From: Chloromonas sp. AAM2
Taxonomy: Eukaryota; Chlorophyta; Chlorophyceae; Chlamydomonadales; Chlamydomonadaceae
Assembly (NCBI GenBank): GCA_004335635.1
Contig: QAXH01003406.1
Coordinates: 1-24,864 of the forward strand
DNA length: 24,864 nucleotides
Direction of reading: 5' to 3'
Positions 1 through 9,773 of the stretch are shown here, in pieces (position 1 is the first letter of the stretch; the number at the start of each line of letters is the position of its first letter). The translations under genes were made by a program, and so were the position numbers. The notes beneath the pieces are model-generated. The model worked only from the letters and a program-made list of their open reading frames with translations, was not told the origin of the DNA and made no database searches.

Positions 1-500
1 TAAATCTTTATGCCCTGTAGGCCGTGCTGACTGGCCAGCTTGATGCAATCTTCTCTTCGTTATGGTCAAAGTACTGGAGCCTGACATTGGCATAGCCGGA
101 AGCCAGCAGATGACCTAAGGGCGTGCTGGTAACATGGCAGCTCTCACCATGTAACGTCACACTTGTCAGTACATCAACAAACGTCCAGACAAAGTGCCTG
201 CCAAGGTTAAATTTGCAAGCAGATCAGTTCAAGGAATGGACGAGCAAACTCAAACTCAGTTCAGTTACGTGAGCAGCATGTGCAGCACGTACACTGACCC
301 AAGGACCAAAACACAAGTGCAACAGATTGCAATAAGTGATGATCATTGATAACCAAACAGAAGCCGTGCTGATCACAATTATCCAAACCTGCCTCAGCTA
401 CATGACAGTCAAAAGTTTCATGCTGCCAAAGGCTACAGTAGACCTGAACATAAAAGTAAACTTCACAAGTTGTCAATTGGCGTGTTCTGGCAAGCGCCGT
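1..500. other. Downstream flank of gene 2, no gene recognised
   Basis: This follows the gene 2 stop on the minus strand and presumably contains its 3' UTR. I found no TGTAA-type poly(A) signal on the minus strand, no convincing coding exon and no RNA gene. Short open frames here lack splice or coding support. Confidence 0.4.
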
Positions 501-2067
501 TCATTCATCCTTGTCTTCGGCTCGCCGCTGTGCACCTGAACGCCATATTGGCGTGCCTGCCTCGGCCGGCCCACCCTTTGAATAGTACCTGACCAGCGCG
601 TTGCCCGTGAGCTCTTGCACCAGGCGTGCTGTAAGGGGAGCGACCAGGGTGCCCGTCGAGCCAAACAGCAACGCTATCAATACGACCTGCATGTGGGTGG
701 TAGAGCAAGCTTGATTGCAGTGAAAGGCTGTGGTGTATGGTGCACCTTGCATGAGATTGCGCAGCCTGAGGCCACACCTGGATGTGTGGAGTGCGTGTTG
801 TTGTTACTGAACGCAAGACGCGTAACAGGTGCTGCCCATTGGCCTTCAAGTCTCACCTGTGCTGTCATCAGCTATCAAAAGCACAGTGCACTCATCATTC
901 ACGTGCTCATCCTTCACCTGGCCGTGCTGTATATAAACTGGGCGTGAGAAAAGATGCTGTCAAACGGTCTGAGAGCCTCAGCCAACCAGCTGAATTAGCT
1001 ATCCAGAAGCAGTAAAAGCTTTTAAATGCAGTTGAACACTCACTTGTGCGGTGCCTGTTGCCATGGCCAAACTCCACACGACACTGTCTTCACTTGTGGG
1101 CGGCAAGTCGTCATCACCTTCTGCTAGCTTTACCTGCATGCACCATTGCGGACAGGAGTGAAGAGCGGTCGTTCTCTCATGGATGCATGCAGGAATCTGA
1201 CTGATGGAAACGTCTGAGTATGCGTGATGTGAGAATTGCACGTGTGAAGCACGTACAAACTGCAAGGATTGAATTGTGTGTGTGAGCGGCATGTGAACGG
1301 CATGTGCGAATGACGCAGAGATTGGATGATGGTGTGTGGTGCGGGACGTAATACGGCTTACAGGCTGTCCATTGCGAGCCACACATCAAGTGGCTTCATG
1401 GCATGCTTCCATTGAAATGGTTGGCTCACCGCAACTGGAACCAAGGTACCACCACAAGTGCAATTAGGGCATGATGATGCGGCACTGTAAATGAGCAGCC
1501 TACGGCTGAAGGTTGGCAAAAGAAGACACAAGAAGCTTGTGAGTTCTAAGTACCCTTACCAGCCCTGTTGACAAGGCGTTTCTACCCAAAGCTACCCAAA
1601 CTCAAGGACCCGCAACACTTGCCTGTATCCCATCCAAGCCCTGTGAGATGCTAATGGACGCCATAGCGCCACGATCAGGTCCCGCAATAAATGGCATGCC
1701 ACTGCTGCTGCCACTTGCACTGGACTGCGGACTGCCATTGCTGCTGATGCTGTTGCTAGTTCCCAGGCTGTCCTGCAGCTGTTGCGTTGGTTCCTGCAAG
1801 CCACGCACGCCATCCTCTTGAGTGCTGCTGATGCTGCTGGCTGTACTAGTGGTGTTGCTGTTCGGGTTCATTGTTGTGATGGTGCTGGCATTGGTGCCAT
1901 CGGCAGCAGCTGTGCCTGTGGTACTGTTGGCTGTGCTGGCTGAACTGTCTTCTGTGCCTTCTGTTTTCAGCCTGTGTAGTACGAGCCGTGCCCATTGCTG
2001 CATGCGCTCTGCTTCCTTAGAAACCGCCCACATGGAAGCTCCTGCCATGATCCACGTGCCAAACCAC
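501..2067 (-). CDS. Gene 2 last three exons: helix, low-complexity linker, C-terminal membrane segment
   Basis: Exons 2067-1623, 1133-1044 and 686-501. The first begins WFGTWIMAGASMWAVSKEAERM, a hydrophobic segment followed by a charged helix, then about 100 residues of Ser/Thr/Asn/Gly low complexity (STANSTTGTAAADGTNASTI and more), then SISISQGLDGIQ. The middle exon is acidic, then enters a hydrophobic segment (VVWSLAMATGTAQ) that continues in the last exon as VVLIALLFGSTGTLVAPLTARLV. The tail ends AQRRAEDKDE. The donor of the first exon is GC rather than GT, and phase 0 at both sides supports it. Confidence 0.72.
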
Positions 2068-4525
2068 CTGTGCATGCAAAGCAGTGTGCAGCACACTGTG
2101 CATATGATGTTCACTGAGCAACACCAAACGAAGAAATGTGGACTATGACGGCATGGCAACGACGTCCTGGCCAGCATCCTCAGCTCGCATTCATGCGCAT
2201 GATGTAGTGAACGTCAGCTCATCACCGCACTCATTTGCTTGTGTAGCCCAGACTAAATTTCTGATGCTGGTTGCTTGGTTCTGACTGTTAAGTGACCCAT
2301 AACAAGGCAAAGTAACAAATCAGTGAACCGGCCTGTTTGGTGTCACCCTTGTGTTACCCGGAAGGCACTCATCAAACTAACGCGCTGTGAGAGGTCAAAT
2401 TCTCTGTTCACCGCTGGCTGCCCACCTGTACGTTTCTTGGCTTGACACTCGGAACAGCTTGCCCCAGAAGAGCCAGGATTGGGGATCTGAGGAGGCAACC
2501 GCGTCGCGTGCCCAGGACGCCAGTACAGTGGCTGCCAGACCGCGTGCCTGAAGTGCATGAATCAGGCACACAATGAACGCGCACATCTTTGGCAGGTCAA
2601 CAATCACAGACCGCAAGTGCAGACGTTTCATATCAGATTGACAGAGGTGGCACAGTATCAAAATGCACACGCTGACCTTTGTCACAGTGGTCGCACATCA
2701 GGCGGGCAGCAGCGGTTGCACCACAGCCCTGCCGGTTAACCACTCATCACCCCACCTGGCAACGCTGTCAGTTCCCACATGACAAACGCTCCATGACTGT
2801 TTGCCCGCTTGCCTGTCCCCTTGCCCTCCTGTCGGCATACTGTCCTGACGCTCGGTTCCCTTCCTGCCATTGCCTGATGGCCTGATTGCCTGGGATCCCT
2901 TACCACTCGCCCCGCTTACCAGCAGTTCGCTAGCCGTGAGCTGCATGGCCGATGAAGCTGAGATGGCTGCTAGTTGCGGCACGGTGAACTCAGGGAACCA
3001 TGGCTTGGTCACTGCAGGGCAAGACATGACAAGGCAAAGTTTGAGCAATGCCTGCTCCCGTTGTGCTCTTCACTGCATGTCATATCCTGGATCTTATACC
3101 AGCTGCATGGCCATGCAAGCATTCACTGACTGGTGCCCATGATGACAAGAGACGCTTGGTTCGGATATCCAATGTGAAAGCCCACCAAGTCCCTAGAGGA
3201 CCTGGTAACGTCCCAGTTTGCTTGCTTTATAGTCAGCCCCCAGTCATGACATGCTTGCTGTTTTTCCATGAGCTGCCTTTCCCTGTCTTACCAAAGAGTT
3301 GATACAGCCGCAGGCCTGCAGTCAGTGGGCGGGTAGTCACAGGAGCGGCTGTTTGCTCTGGCTGTGTTGCTGGGGCTGTAACTGGGAACAGAGCATAGCC
3401 CAGGTCGAACACCTGAGCAGGGGTACACAACATGAATTGTATGCGTGCACATGTTTGCTGGCATGTGGTTGTTTACAACGTCCACTTTAGACGGTGCATT
3501 GTGCGACCTCCCAACCAGATTGCAGGTGATGCTGTGCTGACACCCCCCTGCAACCACCCCATGCATTCGAAATGGCATGCCAGGAAGGCATACGTGGTGT
3601 CAGCAGCCACAAGCGTGACGCACCACTTGGCATCAACCCATGGCAAGGTCGCGCGACTCACCTGCACGGAACTGATGATATCATCCTCTGCTGTGGACAT
3701 GAGCTCCCTCTGCCTCCTGTCCGTTTCCTGCATGATGCCAGTAGGCACGCATGCCAGTACCAGAGTAACCAGCACCAGAGGTACGCTTCCTTGCAGGGCC
3801 AGCCAGACAGCGGGCAGGTCAGGCGTGTAGCAGGCCCAGGGGTCAACCTTGAACACACCGCCAAGGAGGCCCGCAACAACCATGGCGAAGAGGGCCTGTG
3901 TGCACGCACTGCAGCGTCACATGAGTCACATGGCATGCCTACATGCATATGGCACAGCAGTCACATGGCATATTTCTTGCTCTAACGGCCCCGACAGCCC
4001 CAAAGGCATCCAACAGTGCTCTATCAGGTACCCACCCACGCCCGCGACTCCCAGGCGGCTGCCATGACCTTGCCTGCCATTTTGCTGGGGTGCCCATAGA
4101 TGCAATCAATGTTGTCCAGCTTTGGCCTCACCGTGATTTGCGCTTCAATGACTGTGACGCTCACAGGATCGGTGGCTAGCAGCATGGCCATCTCGCTGTC
4201 ACTGTCATCCTCAGAGGTGCTGTCGTTATCACTGCCTTTGCTTTTCCTGCTTTTATCATCGGTGCTTTTCTTCTCGTCGGCTTGGCTGGTGCTGTTATCA
4301 GAGCTGGTGTTGCCGTTGTCCTTTGTCGTAGCTGTGACGGGCTCAGCAACCTGGGGGCCACTCTTGTTGCTGCTGTGGCACACCGCTCCTTGCCCTCTCA
4401 GCACGAGAGACATGGTATGGTTCTGCACGCATGGCTCATTACAACGAATCAGGATTCTTGCAGCACACCGCACAACACCAGCAGCCAACTGACCATGGAT
4501 GTGAGTTGTATTTGTGTGTTTCTCG
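501..4525 (-). CDS. Gene 2: unrecognised polytopic membrane protein, eight well-supported exons (5' end open)
   Basis: Exons: 4525-4036, 3895-3662, 3412-3292, 3011-2920, 2547-2426, 2067-1623, 1133-1044, 686-501 (TGA at 503-501). All phases agree, giving 592 residues from the first of these exons. It enters in phase 2, so at least one more coding exon lies upstream; an internal ATG (MSLVLRG, 4414) is a possible alternative start. Order: Cys-containing region, acidic Ser/Lys/Asp linker, hydrophobic segments in exons 2, 6, 7 and 8, and a Ser/Thr/Asn-rich low-complexity linker in exon 6. The C-terminus is charged (RRAEDKDE). I do not recognise the family. A cell-surface or endomembrane role is inferred from composition only. 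The exon 6/7 intron has a GCAAGT donor. Confidence 0.72.
1134..1622 (-). other. GC-AG intron of gene 2
   Basis: After GLDGIQ the minus strand reads ACAG then GCAAGTG, the classic strong GC-donor context. The acceptor is GCATGCAG before VKLAEGDDD. The only GT donor nearby (GTCCTT, 10 nt further on) is weak and gives the wrong phase, and the frame stops at a TGA just after. Phase 0 fits on both sides of the GC-AG intron. Confidence 0.65.
2426..3412 (-). CDS. Gene 2 exons encoding the region between membrane segments
   Basis: Exons 3412-3292, 3011-2920 and 2547-2426. They read continuously: VFDLGYALFPVTAPATQPEQ..., then TKPWFPEFTVPQLAAISASS..., then ARGLAATVLASWARDAVASSD...SWLFWGKLF. Phases are 0/1, 1/0 and 0/2. 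The last exon uses a GTGGGC donor after ACAG; an alternative GTACAG donor 6 nt upstream gives the same phase. No motif is recognised. PWFPEFTVPQLAAIS and the Trp-rich WLFWGKLF are the most distinctive strings for a homology search. Confidence 0.75.
3662..3895 (-). CDS. Gene 2 exon: first transmembrane pair
   Basis: 78 codons, phase 0 at both ends, with a clean GTGAGT donor. ALFAMVVAGLLGGVF forms a first hydrophobic segment, followed by the short loop KVDPWACYTPDLPAV. WLALQGSVPLVLVTLVLACVP is a second, strong membrane helix. The exon then becomes charged (QETDRRQRELMSTAEDD), which fits a cytosolic face. Confidence 0.75.
4036..4525 (-). CDS. Gene 2 first supported exon: Cys-containing, acidic Ser-rich region
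   Basis: The acceptor is a long T tract ending ACAG. The exon encodes EKHTNTTHIHGQ..., with Cys at exon residues 20, 28, 32, 49 and 141 and sequons NTT and NHT, so it looks extracellular or lumenal. Residues 70-112 are almost entirely Ser, Asp, Lys, Asn and Thr (TSSDNSTSQADEKK, STSEDDSDSE), like a stalk. It ends VRPKLDNIDC...WESRAW before the first hydrophobic segment of the next exon. The end is taken at a GTGGGT donor in phase 0; a GTCATG donor 27 nt earlier in exon direction would also keep the frame. Confidence 0.6.
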
Positions 4526-4541
4526 CTGTAAAAAAAAAGAA

Positions 4542-4563
4542 GTTTGCCAGTTCTGGGACAATT
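4542..4563 (+). repeat. Intronic repeat copy A (TTTGCCAGTTCTGGGACA family)
   Basis: One copy of the shared core followed by ATT. It lies 16 nt upstream (minus strand) of the acceptor of the gene 2 exon starting at 4525. The A-rich side next to the core becomes the T tract of that acceptor. Confidence 0.65.
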
Positions 4564-4647
4564 CGTGGGAATGGCACCGTGATGAGGCTGTCCGCTGTCT
4601 GTGGGACTAGTTTTTTTTAGGAGTGTGTCCATACTAAGTTTTATGGT

Positions 4648-4699
4648 GGTGAAAACACAGTGTGGTGTTGAGTGGTGAAAACACAGTGTGGTGTTGGGT
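4648..4699. repeat. Two tandem copies of a 26-bp unit
   Basis: Units beginning GGTGAAAACACAGTGTGGTG occur at 4648 and 4674 and differ only near the end. They lie in the presumed intron upstream of the first supported exon of gene 2. Confidence 0.8.
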
Positions 4700-4756
4700 T
4701 ATCTGCCACTGGGATGTGTTGCTGATGTTTGTCGTCAAGTCCTTCACCCCTACCAC

Positions 4757-4891
4757 CTGTGAAGGCGGAGGTACCATCGGACTCTGCACAAAACTTTCGC
4801 TGCGCCCCTTCATATGTGCAGCGCTCGGCCTGTGGCATGCAAACACGCCCCTCATAATCCCCGCATTGCATCAATCCATACCCATATGATC
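4757..4891 (-). CDS. Tentative upstream exon of gene 2 with Cys-rich coding
   Basis: The frame reads GSYGYGLMQCGDYEGRVCMP, then QAERCTYEGAQRKFCAESDG. Four spaced Cys residues and no stop suggest an extracellular coding exon. An upstream CTAAC and AGCAG fit a branch point and acceptor. The exon ends in phase 1 at a modest GTGGTA donor, whereas the next supported exon needs phase 2, so either the end is wrong or an exon is missing between them. Confidence 0.35.
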
Positions 4892-5198
4892 CTGCTCTTT
4901 GGAGCCATGTTAGATAACCCTCAGTCCTGGACACTCAGGTTACGCCAGATAACATTGCATAGGCTACACCAGATGTAAATTGTATGCTGAAACTCCTCAG
5001 CCTATCAGTATGCCTGTAGCATGGGTCACGATGGGTGACAGATGATGAGCCTGACGTATGAGGGGCACTGGGCCATAGCCATAAGGTAAAAATTGGCTGC
5101 ATTGCTGTCAACAGAGAAGCTGGCGATGTTGGTGTGGTGGGACAGCGGTGCACGGCTCTGAACGAGTGGATGGTGACGAGGAACCGCCGGAGCCCTAC

Positions 5199-5318
5199 CT
5201 TGGAAGAAATAGAACGGCATTGAGTTCGTGGTGCAATCTGGGCTCCTGCTACAATGCTCCGCGTTTCCACTGCTGCGATGTCTCGCTCGCCTGGCAGACG
5301 GCCCCGGAAACGAAGCAT
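5199..5318 (-). CDS. Tentative first exon of gene 2
   Basis: An ATG at 5318 opens 40 codons (MLRFRGRLPGERDIAAVETR...CRSISSK) ending in phase 0 at an AAG/GTAGGG donor. The reading is basic and has no clear signal peptide. The start is preceded by TTTTATAG, which could equally be a splice acceptor, making this an internal exon. Linkage to the downstream exons is not proven; a possible intermediate exon near 5110-5030 reads either QCSQFLPYGYGPVPL or NFYLMAMAQCPSYVRL. Confidence 0.25.
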
Positions 5319-7466
5319 GGCGCTATAAAACTAGGGCAAGCAGAAGGGAGGAGTCAGAGCAATCAATCAAGCGAGGAAAGCAGAGCAAACAAGATACAAG
5401 GGCGAAACGGCTGGGCGCTTTCACGTGCGGATCTATGAAATTAAACCCGCAGCATTGCAGTTTGTTCATTAGTAGGCCCCTTTCTGGATCAGAGAAGTGA
5501 GAGTCGGCGGTGGAGATGCAGCTGTGATGAAGGGGATTGCGATCGGACCTGGGAGGTCATCCGCAGTCCAATCAACTTACCGCACTACCATTTGTTCAAA
5601 CTCCAGAGCTCCCAGTGCCCGAGTTCAAATTTTCAGTCCGCTCATACTATGGCATTTCCAGTTGCTCCATTTCTATGCTCAACTTGCCCCTTAGACTTGA
5701 CTTGCCCAGCTGGAGATGAGTTCGATTAATCAGCACTGGAGGCACCTGTTCACGACCCTGTCCTACACAGGGACACCTGCTGTCTTTTCTGTTAACCATG
5801 CGTAGACCCAGCAGCGGTAAGTAAAGCTGACGCCTACTATCGTGCATTTGCCAACTCATCTTTCTTGACAGGTTGCACGCCCCTTGGCATCATTCACGGA
5901 CCTTTGCACATCATGCTGGACTGCTGGCCGGTCTCAACCAGGCTCGTGCACGGCAGACCATGGATGACCACATGATACAACACGGGATGAGACACACCCA
6001 CACAGGAACGTGCCTGTGGGACACTGGACGCTGAGGTGTCTTTGCAGACAGACTATGCGTACTGACAGGTACCTGGTGTAAATACATATATATACAGGTC
6101 AACATGTGGAACCCCCTGATAATAGGGATTGAGATCGACCTCTGACGTCAAAGCCTCACATTCTGAACGCGTGGCTGAGTCAGCTCAGTTTGGTATTGAC
6201 CCTAACCCCAACCCTGGCTGACCCTAGGCTCTGTATGCCGGGGCGTGTATGAGATGTCTGCAAGGCATTTGTAAGCTGCCCAAATTGATCTGCCAAAGAA
6301 GGCTTCTGCCAACAGAGAATTCTGTCTGCGGGAGAGGTGTGCCCTGTCCAGGCTGGCACCTGACGCGTAGCTTCAGAGATTCAAAAGGCACGGCAACAGC
6401 ACGTCATGTCATGGCAACAGTTCGGGTAGCAAGGTACACATCTGCACAATGTCAGCCCTCCCATGCCTTTCAAACATTGGTGTCATGTGCAGCCTGTCCT
6501 TACTTCTTATTTCTTGCTCAGGGTAGGTCAGGGCGATACACAACCCGTACCGTGTCCTGTGACGGCTTATGTAAGGAGCTATACACCCTTGGCTGTGCTA
6601 GGTACAGCCAGAACTGTACAAACATGTGATCGTCTGTGGACCTTTGGGTGGAGATGTCGTGAGCAGCAAAGACCGTTACAGCAATGCCAGATAAAAAAAG
6701 TGATCATGTTGCAGTTTAGACCATGTTACAGTGACAAATGTATTAACAATAAGAAATTCAGTCTCCAGTGCAAGGATGGCAAGACAAACGCTGGAAACAA
6801 GAACAGTATCAGAAACGGCTTTTGTGTAGCAGGCACTGCAGTAAAGGGACAGTCACTGTACTACAAGACCGAACTTGACAACTGATGACCAAAACAACGT
6901 CAACGTATGTCAGTGATCCGTAGCACGCAGATAAGCCTAGATGGACGAGATTGTGAGGCTTCCGTAAACGTCCTACAGTGAAGTCAAAAAGTGCATCTTT
7001 GCCTAACTCAACACGGGTCCAAGCACATCACTAGGCAATCATCAGAGCCAGTGCTAAGAGGACAATCAATTCAAGCACCTTCAAGAAAAAACCCAGAAGA
7101 GTGTCACAAAAACTGAACATAAGTTCATTAAGACTTGCATGCGCTGAAGCGCTAAGCCAAAGCTTGAACTATCCGGTACTACTAGTACGCTAGTGATCAA
7201 GTTGTCAAATGCCTGCCGGACTTGTGAGCCAGTTTTATAAGGGAATAGTTAGTGCACTGTACTTAGCTAGATCGACTTCGACCTATTGCGAATTCCGAAC
7301 TCTTCAGCTGGTACCAGAGTGTAAACGCGATGCAAAGACATAAAGGCTACTGATGGAAGGGTGGCTAGTGCTGCTTTAGCGAGCTCTGCAACCACAGCTG
7401 TCTTGAAACTTGAATAACGACCACAGTTACTTCTCTTCGCCAAACACGTACTACAATCTATGGACA

Positions 7467-7539
7467 ATCACGTGCACCTGGCTGCCCATCTGTGCATGAA
7501 TTCTCCGTTGATCACGTGCATTTTCTTACCAATCACGTG
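7467..7539. promoter_or_regulatory. Cluster of three ATCACGTG (G-box/E-box) sites
   Basis: The octamer ATCACGTG occurs at 7467-7474, 7511-7518 and 7532-7539, all in the same orientation. CACGTG is the palindromic core bound by bHLH and bZIP factors in plants and algae. The position is 200-280 nt beyond the gene 1 stop, so the target gene is unclear. Confidence 0.3.
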
Positions 7540-7681
7540 TAATAACTTGCAAAGGGCAACTGACATGGTATGCGATAGAAGCACAGCAACTCACACCAGT
7601 CTTGTCACAACGTCCTCACTTGTTTGCTGTGTGGGCCCTGCATCATTCAGCAATGCACAAAACAGCCAAAACGTGCTGATT

Positions 7682-7720
7682 CCAGTCAGTCACTCCAGTC
7701 AGTCACTCCAGTCAGTCACT
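7682..7720. repeat. Three tandem copies of a 13-bp unit
   Basis: CCAGTCAGTCACT is repeated three times without interruption, starting 22 nt beyond the gene 1 stop codon, so it is probably in the 3' UTR. Confidence 0.8.
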
Positions 7721-7742
7721 AACACCATTGGGCCAATGCAGC

Positions 7743-9773
7743 TCAAGGAGCCTTTGGCTTGGACTCCAAGCGAGCCGAAGGGGGACCTTGCATTATTGGA
7801 GTAGTGCCATAGTGCGGCGATGGTACGTGAGGGACATAGGAACTTGCAAAAGGAGAGGCTGTATTCGGCAGTTCCAATCCAAGCTCAATTGATGTGTTTG
7901 GCTGTGCTTGAGGGTTGTTGGACCCTGCCATCTTTGACCACCACGACCCTGTGGCCATGCTGCCGTTGAGCCCCGAGTTCTTCATGGCCTTTTTCTCTGC
8001 CCGCTCCGCATTGCGCTGCTCCAGTTTAGCAAAGCCCTTGGCGCCCAAGCGAATCAAGGCGCGTGTTGCTCCTCTCCACCGCTTGATGGCCCGCCAGGTG
8101 GCGCCGGGACGCAGGGCGCGAGCGTCTACCTTACCCATACCGTCCTGCAAAACCACAGCGTGCAATTGGTAACGAATAGATCGTCGTTAATCACAGTGAC
8201 TTGGCTTGAAGCTGGACAACAGCTTGGATTGAGGCTAGCTTGATGCAGTTGATAACACCAGATGCAGGGCCTGCTGGCTGCGAGGAATGATCGTATGATA
8301 CGTCAGGCATACACACAACGAGTGCAACACTTTTCTTGCCAGATGCATGCTCGCGTCCTTCCATCATCTATCAAGGCATGCTGATGGCTTCCTTCAAGCA
8401 AGTTCTCATCTCCGGCTCTTGCATGGTTCTTCCCTTGGGGAATCGTGGGCAGTCATTTCGCGTATGCTTTTCCACCGTGCCCCAGGCTGATACGTCTGAA
8501 GCCTGTTCTGTTTTCCCTTAAGCCAGTCCCATGTGACACAGCAACAAGATAAACCCTGACTGTTATGAATATATTCCAATTGGTTTGGCCGCTCCATAAT
8601 GCAATTGCATCTCCGATGGTGCGCTGCATCACCGTGCCCACCTGTAGGAAGACAGTTGCCAGGAATGCATTGTGTGGCAGGTCGAGCTTCTGCCCGATGG
8701 CCAGAATAGTCCTGTCCAGGAAGCCCACCACCACGATGGACGTCAGCAAAAGCCACACCAGGCGGACAATCGCAAGCAGCAGACCCAGAACCAGGTTGGT
8801 GACCGACATGATAATGACGAAAGCCACCCAGCCAGCAGGGCGGAAGATCTGCAGGCAGGAATGCAACAACAAGCGAAGTGCTTCTCAGTAGGAACAATGA
8901 AAGGAGGGGAAATAACAAGTACAGCTGTTCGTATCTCCGCAAGTGCAACCCAAGTGCATCCTGAGCATGCCTTGAGAACCCTTGCCCTAGCACATGCCAC
9001 CTATGTCTGCTTTTGCAACCCCTCTAGAGCAGAGTATTACCAGGCCCAGCAGCAAACACCTCAGTATTGTTGGACAAGCTTGTGCTACGGACACATCAAC
9101 TGTGAGAAAACTGAATAAGCGTGCGTTTTGGGATGGTGAGTACGGGTGCGCTATGAGCGCCACCATACGCAATGTCACATAGAAGAGGCAAAGAACAACC
9201 TAAAATCAGCATTACAGGCATAGCTTCCGTTCTAACACAATGGGCTGCTCATACACACGATAATGTGTCCTTACCTGCTTGCCATCTGTCACGTAGCGCC
9301 CCCCGATAACACCCAGCACCAGCACTCGGTTCAGGATGATAACAAACACAGCGACGACAATGTATCTGCAAACCGTGAGACAACAACCCTTGATTGGCAA
9401 CTGCACTGTCATGGCTGTTATGACTAGTCTACAGTGTGCCTGGCCTGTACTGTCTCAACGCCCAGAGCGCACTTGAGCATTATGGCAGCCTTGCAAACCA
9501 GTCGGACAAGCCAAGAATCTCCTGCCACGGGTAGCTGTGTACTTTGATCCCCATGCGCATATGTAGTATGGCCAACCAGATCATTACCCATGGACAACGC
9601 AGTACAGTCTATGCAGTGCAGTCTATGGAGTACAGCTTCTCTGGTTTTAAGCCCATGCATGTTGTGTAGCACTCACGGCCAGTATGTGGCCACGACTCTT
9701 GTCCAGAATGCTTCACTGAGGATGAACGCCAGGATGGCTGAGAGGACGATGCCCACGCTGTACAGTTGAACAA
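7743..9773 (-). CDS. Gene 1 exons 29-32: last membrane block and basic C-terminal tail
   Basis: Exons: 9773-9677, 9365-9275, 8848-8633, 8144-7743 (TGA at 7745-7743). Exon 29 gives SVGIVLSAILAFILSEAFW and exon 30 YIVVAVFVIILNRVLVLGVIGGRYVTDGKQ. Exon 31 gives a long hydrophobic stretch with TNLVLG, IVRLVW and GFLDRTILAIGQKLDL. The pattern of N, G, R, then LDRT/S-I-L after a long hydrophobic hairpin is what I associate with the C-terminal part of STRA6 proteins. The exon 31 donor is taken as GTGATG (phase 0); reading through would add residues up to a nearby stop. Exon 32 (1488-1620) is a basic helix (KRWRGATRALIRLGAKGFAK) followed by a Pro/Ser/Asn-rich tail ending SKPKAP. Confidence 0.75.

Larger units (their letters stand above)
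5319..7742. other. Intergenic stretch between gene 1 (3' end) and gene 2 (5' end)
   Basis: It should hold the gene 1 3' UTR (upper part) and the gene 2 promoter (lower part). A TATAAAA lies at 5324-5330 on the plus strand. A strong plus-strand acceptor (pyrimidine tract ending in CAG at 6521) precedes open frames of up to 140 codons ending near 6885, but no complete gene can be built. Minus-strand TGTAA candidates (TTACA on plus) occur near 6674 and 6724. Three ATCACGTG sites lie at 7467-7539. Confidence 0.4.

Noticed and set aside
6199..6228. CCCTAACCCCAACCCTGG...CCCTAGG, telomere-like
   Set aside because: Only a few irregular units; not a tandem array of the plant or algal telomere repeat.
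8406..8993. 195-codon minus-strand open frame
   Set aside because: It overlaps exon 31 of gene 1 in another frame and runs through its introns; the phase-linked hydrophobic frame is the coherent one.
8672..9118. 148-codon plus-strand open frame
   Set aside because: It is antisense to exon 31 and has the composition of a shadow of a hydrophobic exon (His/Gln/Asp-rich).
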